From contig OX337228.1 of the NCBI GenBank assembly GCA_946965045.2, forward strand, positions 806,001-870,000: DNA of 64,000 nucleotides, in the 5' to 3' direction. This DNA comes from Epithemia pelagica. Its lineage: Eukaryota > Bacillariophyta > Bacillariophyceae > Surirellales > Surirellaceae. Positions 50,729-60,491 of the stretch are shown piece after piece. Below the pieces are notes generated by a model. It searched no databases. It was not told the DNA's origin and was given only the letters and a program-made list of their open reading frames with translations. Positions within the stretch are counted from its first letter, which is position 1; each line of letters begins with the position of its first letter. The position numbers and the translations under genes are program-made.

Positions 50729-53374
50729 CGGGAAACAAAAAGACCCGCTCGGGTGGTACTGTGATAACAGACCAATCGTCTCTGGAATACGAATGGACGC
50801 CTTCTTCTTCTTGTGCCGGGTCGTCGTTCTTGTGTTGTCCCTTGTCCACAGAAGGAGTCTGTTTCAAAACAGTGGCGAGCAGCTCTCCTTCTGTACAGGA
50901 TCGGTTGCTCGTTGCTGGATCATTGCCATCATCATCATCATCCACAACATCTCCCGCATTATCCGAAGCAAACACATGTTTGCCCAAGGCACGTGTCACA
51001 TCATCGCAAAATCCAAGCAGATAGGCATCAAAGACGTAATCCTTTCGAAAATCATGATTGGCATCGGTCCCTTCGGATGGACTTTTCTTATCCGGGGCCG
51101 TAGTCTTGGTCTGGTTTGACATGGACGTCTTTCGTGGCTGTTTTGGCAACGGGTCCTCTTTGGCACAATTTGTGGTTGGAGATGGTGGATGAACGAGGGT
51201 TCGATTAATGAGAATGCGTGGTATATGAGCGGGAAGATAGGACACGACTTTGGAAATGGGTGCCACACTCAAACTCGTTCCCATGACAATCAAGGCATCG
51301 ACCTTGTGATAATCGGTTTGCAAACAACGACCCACTTGATCTTGCAGGGGTTGTCCAAAAAAGGTAATGCCCGGTTTCATGAGACCTCCACAACGGTTGG
51401 GTTCGACACGGAGTGTGGAGTTGTTGTTGTTAGTATTGTCGGGGGTACCATCCGCCTTTTTCTCTTCCCCATCATCGTCGTCGTCCGTTTGGGATTCTCG
51501 GGGTCGTTTCCGTGTTCGTCGCAAGCGTGGTGAAGGAGACGTAGCGGTTTGGGGGATATTTATTGGCTGGATGGGTGTATCGGAACCACTGGTGCTTGTC
51601 GTGGTACTAGTAGTAGTACTACTACTGGTGTTGCTCCCCGTACGGCTCATTCGTGGCGGCGGCGAGGAGGAGGAGAGTACTGGAGGACGAGCTCCTTGTC
51701 CTTGTCGTCGTCGTCGTGATTTGATGGGTTGTTTGCAATAGGCCACTTGTCCGGCCAAAATTTCGGCTTGCAATTCCTGGGCAGCCACCTTGTGGTTGCA
51801 TGAGAGACACTGGGCCCATTGCAAGGATCCATGCGCGTAGACAATCTTGTGCGAGGCAACACCGGCTCGTTCTTCCAAGGAATCCATATTTTGACTGTAC
51901 ACCCGCAACAATTGACCGCGTTGTTGCAACTCTCCCAAAAACTGGTGCGAGCGACTTGGTACCACGACTCGTGGTGGATGGGCCGTGGCGGTGGTGGGAA
52001 CAGTCGTCGTGGACGGCGTAGTCGTAGTAGTAACAGTATCAGTTGTGTGGTTGTTGTTGTTGTTGGTCATCGTGGTTGTTGTCGTCGTCGACCCAATGTC
52101 TGGCAAGGATTCTTTGGTACCGTCCGTGTGTACGGTGCTATTGTTGGTGGTGTCTGTGATTGTGGCAGGAGGATTCACCGCCGTCGTTGCCGTAAAACAG
52201 GGTTGATACAATTGATAGCGTTGGGCAAATTGATAAAAGGGTTGGGGATATTGTTGAAAAAATTCGTAATCAAACAAATCTTCGGGACACGTGACATGGT
52301 CATAGTCGCTACACTGCAAGGTTTCGTACAAGCCACTGCCGGCCGATCGAAAATCGGGAATGCCACACGAAACACTCACACCGGCTCCGGTCAAGATCAA
52401 AATGTTGTGACACCCTTGCAACCACTGAACGACCGAAGCAAAGCCTGTTGTAGATGTAGAGAGAGAGACAGATTCGAGAATGCAAGACGCACAAAAAAGT
52501 GTAAAGAGAGACAGAGAGAGTGCGTGTTGTTTGTGAGAAAACACAGGAAAAACACCAATGCACATCCTCATATAACTAAGGGAGAAAGAGTGCAACCAAG
52601 CACAACCAAAAGGGCCCAGTGTCCGACAAGGACGACAATCATCATCATCATCATCACCACCAGGAGAACCGTACACTCTCCTTTTCCTAGTATCCACTAT
52701 AGAGGAAAACATCACTCACCTTCGGCAAAGGTTGGAGTTTGACCCGACGGGTAGAGGGCAAAGGGTGGACTGGCTTTGGGGGGACGACGATGACGACGAC
52801 GACGGCACAAGGAAGAAGACGACGACGACACTTTGGGGTTCTGATGTGTTGGAGAGGTTCCATTGGTCCACTCATTCTTCTTCTTGTTGTTGTTCTTTTT
52901 TCTCGGGGTGTCGTTGGAAGGGCAAGTTGTTTGTGGCAGAGCTTTCTTCTTCTTCTTCTTTGTGTTGTGGTTGCTGCTTGTAATGGTTGGTTGCGCCAGC
53001 TGGTGTTGTGTCGTGCCTACCCGTCGTCGTTTGGTCGTCGTCGTCGTCTTTGACATGTGGCGGTTGGATGCCACGGCAACGTTGGACTGGACTCTTGCCG
53101 TCGTCGTCGTCGTTGTCGTTCGGGGTGTGGAGGGGACTGCTACTGGCTGTTGTTCCTGGAGGAGAAGCAGCCGTGCTTGTTGTTGTTGTTGTTCTTGTCG
53201 TACTCGAATCCGAGTACTTTTTCGTCGTGTCGTCGTTGGTTGTGGTGGTGGGTTCTTGGTACCATCCCTTGGTGGATCCTCCTCGTTTTCCCCATCACTG
53301 AGCTCACGGCAGAATGGTTCCGTGTGCAGACAATTCTTTGTTGTCACCATGGTCAACGACGACGACGACGACAT
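50676..53374 (-). CDS. Sirtuin NAD-dependent deacylase (two exons)
   Basis: Exon 52720-53374 and exon 50676-52444 are joined in phase 1 across a 275-bp GTGAGT...ACAACAG intron, giving about 807 aa. The N-terminal exon is basic and polyQ/K-rich (nuclear-type). Catalytic core: LTGAGVSVSCGIPDFRS (NAD binding), SQNMDSLEERAG, catalytic His in YAHGSLQ, zinc pair CLSC, and FFGQPL, MGTSLSVAP, INRT. The pattern is class I (SIRT1-3-like). Low-complexity inserts interrupt the core twice: one after the Rossmann part, and one of about 90 residues between YC and RCGG, where the second zinc CXXC should be. The frame stops at TAG 50676 because of a 19-bp duplication that separates a ZZ finger downstream. Histone or other lysine deacylation is expected. 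Confidence 0.88.
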
Positions 53375-53923
53375 GACACAACGAAAAAACAGAATCCGAG
53401 AAAAAAAGTGCGTGGGGTTTGCGCGGAATAAATCTTACTCCCTAGCTTTCGTTTCTCTGTGATGTCGTGATTCCCTTATGAAACAAATGTGAAATGCGAT
53501 CGAAACGCGAATTCATCCAACCGATGGGAAGTACGAATCGACAGTTTCGCGATAGCTACCGAGTATCTCCTCCAACTATACTCTCTCTCGCTCTACAACT
53601 ACCAGAGCTTTGGTCCAATGGGTTCCAATGCATCCTACCTCTTATCTATTATTATAAGTAGAGATTGCAATCCAGGTTTGTTCCGGCCGCCATGGATGGT
53701 GAGTGCAGGACCACCACCACCATCTTGTTTGAATCTTTTGTGCCGAGAGTTCTACTCTACACTCCACGACGACGACGACATGTCATGTGTGTGTGTGTGG
53801 TTGTTCTCTTTGTGGTGTCATCCTATGTGGATTGTGATTATTCTGCTACTGTCTGTGTGTGTGTGCGTATATCTATCCTTACAGAGATTATCTTGTGTTG
53901 TTGTGGTTGTGGTCGTTCTTCTG
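53375..53923. other. Spacer between two minus-strand genes
   Basis: About 550 bp holding the sirtuin promoter and the 3' end of the cyclodeaminase-like gene. Contains TG-dinucleotide runs near 53786 and 53852. The long plus frame starting at 53489 is mainly antisense to the cyclodeaminase-like gene. Confidence 0.5.
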
Positions 53924-55081
53924 TTACAGTTGGCTCAATTTTTCCCACGCCACTTGTCCAATGGCGGCATCTTGAGCGCCGGTTCCGGTCAAATCCACGA
54001 CAATGAGTTCGTCGCCTTCCCGTCCCGGTTTGGTCCCATTCACCACTTGTCCCAATTCGGCGTACACGTCGTCCGTCGTCATGACCCCGGCTTGAATGGC
54101 GCCCCGCAATTCTCCCACCTTGCTCGTTTGTTTCGTCAAGTCACTAATATACTTGCTGGCCTTCAAAACGGTATTGGGAATTTCTTGTTTGGTCGGTTGA
54201 TCGCTGCCCGAGGCAATAATGGTCGTTCCGGGTTGCAACCAGTCCAATTCCAAGACGGTTTGACTGCCGGGCGTTTGGGTAAAAATGACGGTACTGGCTT
54301 GACACAGGGCTTGCGCCGACTCGGCCACGTGCACGTCCATTTGCAATTCAGTGGACATTTCCTGGGCAAACTCCTCGGCCCCGGCCAGTCCAAAGACGAC
54401 GGCCTTCATATTCGGTCGGACCGCCTGGGCGGCGCGAGCCATGTTGCGGGCAATGGCACCGGCACCAATAAATCCCACGGTCAAACTATCGGAATTGTCG
54501 GCATCGTGTTCGGGACAGGTATACTTGACAGCGACGGCACCGGCGGCGCCCGTCCGCAAATCGGTCATGAAGCGATTTTCTTGCATCACGGCCAGGGGCG
54601 CACCCGTCACAGCATCGACGACACAAAACAAGCCACTGCCCGGTGGCAAATGTTGTTGCACGTTCTTGTAAAACGAGACACAGGCCAGTTTGACGGTAAA
54701 GGTGGGAGCGCCCAGCACGTAACCGCCTTTAATGTGACAATCGCCCGGTCCGGCCGTGGCCGTTTCGTGGATACCAATGTGCATGGGCATGGGGACATCG
54801 ACCTTGCCTTCCGCCAAGGCCCCAAAGGCTTGTTCGACCGACTCAATCGCGTCCGTCACACTCAAATGAGACGTGACCGTTTCGTAATCAAACAAGCGAG
54901 GAGCCGGAAAGGTGGCCAGGCTGCGGCGGGTTTGTGGGTGTGGTTGGTAGTGTTGGTGTGGGGGTTGGGATGATGTACATGCACCCAACATGGACGACGA
55001 GGGAGATCGCCGCAACAAGCATGAGTGGCGGCCCAGTTTGGACCAGAGAGACGACGACGAAGAACGCGATACCAAGCTCAT
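53924..55081 (-). CDS. Ornithine cyclodeaminase / mu-crystallin family protein
   Basis: 385 aa, single exon. The first ~65 residues are Ser/Arg/His-rich without acidic residues, like a mitochondrial transit peptide. The body matches the OCD/mu-crystallin fold: substrate region VPMPMHIGIHE, GDCHIKGGYV, KLACVSFYKN, VVDAVTGAPLAVMQENRFMT, the LRTGAAGAVAVKY block, and an NAD(P)-binding motif GFIGAGAIARNMARA near residue 203. The C-terminus has ELGQVVNGTKPGR and VVDLTGTGAQDAA. The family includes ornithine cyclodeaminase (ornithine to proline plus ammonia), alanine dehydrogenase and ketimine reductase, and the exact substrate cannot be read from these motifs. It shares a 469-bp divergent promoter with PP5. 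Confidence 0.9.
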   Translation of the reverse strand: MSLVSRSSSSSLWSKLGRHSCLLRRSPSSSMLGACTSSQPPHQHYQPHPQTRRSLATFPAPRLFDYETVTSHLSVTDAIESVEQAFGALAEGKVDVPMPMHIGIHETATAGPGDCHIKGGYVLGAPTFTVKLACVSFYKNVQQHLPPGSGLFCVVDAVTGAPLAVMQENRFMTDLRTGAAGAVAVKYTCPEHDADNSDSLTVGFIGAGAIARNMARAAQAVRPNMKAVVFGLAGAEEFAQEMSTELQMDVHVAESAQALCQASTVIFTQTPGSQTVLELDWLQPGTTIIASGSDQPTKQEIPNTVLKASKYISDLTKQTSKVGELRGAIQAGVMTTDDVYAELGQVVNGTKPGREGDELIVVDLTGTGAQDAAIGQVAWEKLSQL

Positions 55082-55550
55082 GGTGATACAGGATGATGAT
55101 GGACAGTGTCAAGAATCCAGAATGATCGAATAGAGAGAAGTGAGAAAAGAGAGGTGAGAAAGATACGGTGCATACGTCATAGGATATCGTGACGTCACGA
55201 GGATGTCACGATGACGTCACCTCCCAATACTCTTCTGTATATAGATGTACACTATATCCAATATTGGAGGATCTTTTTAAAATCGTGTACACATTGGTCC
55301 GTACTGGTTTCGTGACTGACCATTCTCGGACGGTGGACAGACGGCTTTGGATTTGGATTTTTTTTGTGGACCATGAAGAAATTCCGCCGTCGTCTGGTGT
55401 TAGTTTTTGGCGGTTCCTTCCGTGGTGTGTCAAAGCAACTATTCAAGGGCACACAACCTTTGGGTATTACAGAGACGTGCATCTGTACGAGAGAGAGAGA
55501 GCTTCCCACAAACACTGGAGCAAAGGCACACGTAGAACGAACCAACCACA
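55082..55550. promoter_or_regulatory. Divergent promoter with paired CRE palindromes
   Basis: 469 bp between the cyclodeaminase-like gene (-) and PP5 (+). Two perfect TGACGTCA sites (55190-55197 and 55212-55219) lie 22 bp apart, and a half site ACGTCA is at 55174-55179. Diatom CO2/cAMP-responsive elements use the same TGACGT/ACGTCA words, for example upstream of the Phaeodactylum beta-carbonic anhydrase gene. A role here is inferred. Confidence 0.6.
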
Positions 55551-57176
55551 ATGGCGGCCGAGTCTTTTTCCTCCTCGGAACCCACCCCTCCTCCTCCTGC
55601 GGACAGTAGTAGTGCGGAACAATCGGCCTTGGCGTTAAAAGACGCGGGCAATGTGGAATTGCAAAAGGGTCATTATTTGCAAGCCATTCAATTGTATTCG
55701 GAAGGGTTGGAATTGAGTCCGCAGAATGCCGTCCTCTTGTCCAATCGGGCCTTGTCCTACCTCAAGATTGAAAATTATGGCTTGGCCTTGCAGGATGCCG
55801 ATGCGGCCATTGCCAGTGACGGGCAATACGCCAAGGCCTATTACCGCCGTGCGTCGGCCAATTTTGCTCTGAATCATTTCAAGTTGGCCCGTAAGGATTT
55901 TCGAACCGTCTGTCAACTCAAACCCAAGGATCGCGATGCCCGTTCCAAATTACAGGAATGTGAAAAGGCGGTCCGGGAAGAAGCCTTTTCCAAAGCCATT
56001 GAAGCGGAGCAAACACAACCCCTGTCGGCCACGTACAATCCAGATGTCCTTGAAATTCCAGCGTCCTATGAGGGACCCAAACCCACGACGACGACCACGT
56101 CGTTGGACGAAGAAGTGGCCTTGTTTGAACCAGGTCAATTGCCGCGCGAGTTTTGCTTGTCCTGTGTTGAATGGATGAAGTCCCAAAAACAAGTGCACAA
56201 ACGATTTGTCGCGCGAACTCTCCTGTCCTGTCGGGCCTTGTTTGCGACCACGTCGAGTTTGATGCGCATTGAGATTCCCGTCCATGCTCCGGATGCCACC
56301 CAACTCTGGCCGAATGACAAGGACAATGACACGACAAGGGATCGGACGGCTCCCGTCCAACCACGAATTACCGTGTGTGGTGATACGCATGGTCAATATT
56401 ACGATTTACTCAATATTTTTCAGCTCAATGGCTTTCCCCATCGGACCAATCCCTACTTGTTCAATGGCGACTTTGTCGATCGGGGCTCCTTTTCGGTCGA
56501 AGTTATTTTGACCTTGCTCCTCTTTAAATTGTCCGATCCTGCCTGTATTTATTTGACGCGGGGCAATCACGAAACCAAGAATATGAATCGCATCTATGGC
56601 TTTGAAGGCGAGGTCAAGGCCAAGTACGATGACACGATCTTTCGACTCTTTTTAGAAGTCTTTGAATGGTTGCCCCTGTCGGCCGTCATTGCCAACAAGG
56701 TCTTTTGTACCCACGGGGGATTGCCCACGGACCCGACGGTAACCTTGGAGGATATTGCCGCCATTCCCCGGGGCATGGAACCTCCGGAATCGGGCTTGAT
56801 GAGTGACTTGTTGTGGAGCGATCCTCAACCCTTTCCGGGAAAATCGCCCTCGAAACGAGGAGTGGGATTTTCCTTTGGACCCGACATTGCCGAGGCCTTT
56901 TTGAATCGCAATGGCTTGCAACTCTTGGTGCGCAGTCACGAAGTCAAGGAAGAAGGCTACTTGGTGGAACATGGCGGCAAGACGATTACCGTCTTTTCGG
57001 CACCCAATTATTGCGATACCATGGGCAATAAGGGCGCCTTTATTCACTTTCATGGTGGTGAAAGTAGTAGTAGTAGTAGTATCTTGGAACCGGTCTACAC
57101 CCAATTTGAGGCGGTGCCCCATCCCAATGTCAAACCCATGGCCTATGCGGCCGGGATGGGCGGCTTGTTTACCTAA
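55551..57176 (+). CDS. PPP5C: Serine/threonine protein phosphatase 5
   Basis: 541 aa in one exon, close to the usual ~500 aa of PP5. Three TPR repeats (about residues 26-130; LKDAGNVELQKGHYLQAIQ starts the first) normally bind the C-terminus of HSP90 and block the active site at rest. The PPP catalytic domain has all metal and catalytic motifs: CGDTHGQ (Asp about 278, His 280), NGDFVDRGSFSVE, LTRGNHETKNMN, THGGLP, LVRSHEVKEEGY and FSAPNYCD. The signature reads LTRGNHE where most members have LLRGNHE. A short Ser run near residue 505 interrupts the end of the domain. It dephosphorylates HSP90 clients in cytosol and nucleus. The ATG at 55551 opens directly before the TPRs. Confidence 0.95.
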   Translation: MAAESFSSSEPTPPPPADSSSAEQSALALKDAGNVELQKGHYLQAIQLYSEGLELSPQNAVLLSNRALSYLKIENYGLALQDADAAIASDGQYAKAYYRRASANFALNHFKLARKDFRTVCQLKPKDRDARSKLQECEKAVREEAFSKAIEAEQTQPLSATYNPDVLEIPASYEGPKPTTTTTSLDEEVALFEPGQLPREFCLSCVEWMKSQKQVHKRFVARTLLSCRALFATTSSLMRIEIPVHAPDATQLWPNDKDNDTTRDRTAPVQPRITVCGDTHGQYYDLLNIFQLNGFPHRTNPYLFNGDFVDRGSFSVEVILTLLLFKLSDPACIYLTRGNHETKNMNRIYGFEGEVKAKYDDTIFRLFLEVFEWLPLSAVIANKVFCTHGGLPTDPTVTLEDIAAIPRGMEPPESGLMSDLLWSDPQPFPGKSPSKRGVGFSFGPDIAEAFLNRNGLQLLVRSHEVKEEGYLVEHGGKTITVFSAPNYCDTMGNKGAFIHFHGGESSSSSSILEPVYTQFEAVPHPNVKPMAYAAGMGGLFT

Positions 57177-57590
57177 CAACACACAACGCATGACGAAACA
57201 CACACACACACACACGAGAGCACACCACTACTGCCTCTTCCAAACTGCTACAAAGGCAACCAGGAACCAAGTGTACAAAGTTATAATAAGAAAGGGAGAT
57301 GGGTGTGTTGGTAGTTAGTCCCTTGGGAGGTACGGTAATAGTTAGCTTCTCCTCTATTGTAGCTATGGCGTAGTCGTGAGTTGAGGTGCAGTAGCCGATC
57401 TGAACTACTCCCAAGATTTCCTGGATTTCTGATATAGAGTTAAAGTCGTTTAAGTATAGTACTCCATCTTCTGGGGATTTCGTCCACCTTGAGATTTGGG
57501 CGCCTCTCCCTTGTCCATGACAAGAAGAGAACAGAGCGAGAGCGACCACAACAGCACAGCTTGTAGGAGAATTGGGAGAAGGATTTCATC
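57177..57590. other. Spacer between PP5 and NOT3
   Basis: 414 bp between two plus-strand genes, with a (CA)n run near 57199-57214. It must contain the PP5 3' end and the NOT3 promoter. No gene supported. Confidence 0.5.
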
Positions 57591-60491
57591 ATGTCGAACG
57601 CAAGGAAACTTCAAAGTAAGTGTTCGCTTGAACAGTTCGAGGAGAAGAGGGAGAGGACGAGAAGCCAGATCTTCTTGTATGGTTGCTGCGAACGACGGCG
57701 ATTGGTGTGACGACCATGGAATGGGGTTTCACGCGCATCATCAAGTCCACTCTCAAAGAGAAGGGAACGAGAAGGTGATTTGTTTCAATCGGCCGTATAA
57801 AAAAGGGCAGTCTCTATCGTCCAAGATTCATTCCCTGGGTCCAGGAACATGCTCCAGTGAAGATGATGAAACCGTCTTGTGTCGCGTTTCCTTCAACAAT
57901 CCAAGCCTTGAAGGAAGTGTTATCACCATGTTGAAGCTTCTCGGCGGATCGGAAAACTTTGAACGCAATGACAAAGAAGCCATCAACAGTTTATTCTCGA
58001 TTTGTGGCGCTCGAAATGATTGGGGAGCTTCCCCTGGTCTTTTGGTACCAGTAGAGTTCTGACACGTGTTGCGTTTCATCGTTTGTTTGTTTCTTTCTTT
58101 CTTTTTTTCATCCTCTGTATTACTCTCTCATCATCACAACAATAGCGGAGATTGAAAGATGTATGAAGAAGGTGGATGAGGGCGTAGAGCTCTTTGATGA
58201 GATATGGGAAAAGGTGTATTCCGCCGAGCAACAAAATCAAAAGGAAAAGTATGAAATGGATTTGAAGAAGGAAATCAAAAAGTTGCAACGACAACGAGAT
58301 CAAATCAAAACCTGGATTAGTAGCTCCGAAGTCAAAGACAAAGACCCACTTATCGAGGCCCGAAAACTCATTGAATCCAAGATGGAACAGTTCAAAATAT
58401 GTGAAAAGGAAACCAAAACAAAAACGTACTCCAAGGAGGGTTTGGCGCGAGAGGATAAACTTGATCCAGAAGAAGAAGCAAAATTGAATACTACTACTTG
58501 GTTGGGCGAGTACATTGAAAAGTTCAATTCAGAGTTGGAAGAGAAAGATTTTGAAATCGAGAAGCTGTCGTCGGGGAAAGGGAAAAAGAGTCACAAGAAC
58601 CACTTGGATGCTCTGGCACAACATGTTGCAAATCACAAGTTTCACATTTCGAAATTAGAGGGAATCATTCGGCTTGTCAATAATGATCGATTGGACGTGG
58701 AAGTTGTCGATCCTTTAAAGGAAGACTTGGATTACTACTTGGAATCTTATCAAGATGATGATTATGCACAAGCGTACGACGAGGACTACTTTTACGAGGC
58801 ACTCGGTTTGGATGACTTGGACATTGTCAATGTTGATCACGTTACTCAATCCAATATTTCGTCTTCGTCTGGGGGAGGCACAAGTCAAAACACTGCGACT
58901 GGCAACGGAAACAAGAAATCCGATGACGCAACCTCGACAAGCAGCCGGGGCTCAAACAACACCAAGAAGTCCACCAAGAAATCCTCCATGTCGTCTGTTA
59001 TTCCTCTCACAATCGGCAGAGCGAGATCGAAACAAGAAAAGACGGAAAAGTCATCCAAGTCTCAACCAAACAAAGATCATCATCACGACGACAAGGCGGC
59101 GGCTTCGACAGGCGCCGCCAATTCATCTTCCACCAATGCTGCGACGACTCCGAACAAGATTGCTCGAGCTTCCTCTACCGCCAACAACACTGCGAAAACA
59201 GTGTTGGCCGCTCCCACATCGACGACTACCCAACCCCCAGGAACCAGCATGGCTGCTATCCTGAAGCGAGAAAGTGAGCAACAAGAAAAGGAACGACAGC
59301 AAAAGGTACGCCTTGGCGCTTCGGAATCCGGAATCCTTTGTATCATCAGCCCTTCTTATTCGGATGTTTGTTTGTGTTGTCATCCCTCTGGTTTTTTAGC
59401 TTCTTCGAGAACAACAGGCGAAAGCTCAGGCTGCTGCCGCAGAGCAACTGCGACAACAGCAGCAGCAACAGGCACAACTTGCCGTCCAAAGACAACAACA
59501 GGAGGCTCTGAGACAACAGGAAGCCCTAAGAGCAAAGCAACAACAAGCGCAAGCAGAGGCCCTTCGTCAGCAGCAAGAATCTCAGCTACGTCAACAAGAG
59601 GAAGAGTCAGCCGCATCTGCCGCAGCACATCAACAGCAACACTCGTCCGACCCCCAGCAGCAGCAGCAGCAACAACAACAGCAAACGTCGCAAGCGCCAT
59701 CGCAGCAGCAATTGCAACAACCACAACTGCAACAACAACAAGCATCGAGGGTCCCATCAGCAGATATTACGGAAGGTTCAGGCCAGGGATCTTCGACTAA
59801 CAGTTCCTTTGGAAACCAACAGACTCTGGCAGGTCTTCCCAAGACATCACAGAACCAAAACATTGGTCAGTCCAACGGCAGCAACAACAACAACAACAAC
59901 TCTCCGATTGGTATCCTGACATCCGGTTTGGGTGGACTGGGATTGGGAGGTGCGGCGACTGCTCGTCCGGTGGGTGAGACTGCGGCAGTTTCCGCGGCTG
60001 TGGGAACAAACGCAGCAGCCGAAGCCAATCGCCTTGGCGCAGCTGGTCGACCGTCTTCGTCCTATGTGTCTTCGGCGTTGAGCGATTCCTTTGCCGCGGT
60101 TCCACACATGGTGGATCACGAACGCTCGACACAATACGTTCCCCAGAACCCGTATCATTCAACTCCCCCATCATACCCCACGACGCCGTCCCCGATTCTG
60201 GACAAGCCCGAGATTTTTGAAAAGTTGGGGACCGACGCTTTGTTCTTTGTCTTTTACTATGCCCAAGGATCGTATCAACAATACTTGGCGGCTCGAGAAT
60301 TGAAGAAGCAAAGTTGGCGATTCCACAAAAAGTACATGACTTGGTTCCAACGTCATGAAGAACCCCAAATTACGACCGAGGAATACGAACAAGGTACCTA
60401 TGTGTATTTTGACTACGAAACGGGTTGGTGTACTCGCATCAAGACAGACTTTCGGTTTGAATACTCGTATTTAGAGGATTCGCTGCAGTAA
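57591..60491 (+). CDS. CNOT3: CCR4-NOT complex subunit NOT3/NOT5 (three exons)
   Basis: Exon 1 is only 25 bp (57591-57615, MSNARKLQ). Exons 58146-59305 and 59400-60491 follow, joined in phases 1 and 0 over GTAAGT...TAG and GTACGC...TTTTTTAG introns of 530 and 94 bp. The product is 758 aa. The NOT3 N-terminal coiled coil is clear: EIERCMKKVDEGVELFDEIW, NQKEKYEMDLKKEIKKLQRQ, DQIKTWISS, YSKEGLA. The middle is Ser/Thr/Asn-rich and polyQ (encoded mainly by exon 3). The NOT box ends the protein: LFFVFYYAQGSYQQYLAARE, KKQSWRFHKKYMTWFQRHEE, FDYETGWCTRIKTDFRFEY. It acts in cytoplasmic mRNA deadenylation and decay as a scaffold subunit with NOT1 and NOT2. Frame 2 continues past the second donor, but the conserved domain needs the splice. 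Confidence 0.95.

Noticed and set aside
53489-54973. 494-aa plus-strand frame
   Set aside because: Mostly antisense to the cyclodeaminase-like gene, whose NAD-binding motif and family match are clear.
59306-59800. Continuation of the NOT3 middle exon frame to 59800
   Set aside because: A GTACGC...TTTTTTAG intron at 59306-59399 switches to the frame that encodes the NOT box.
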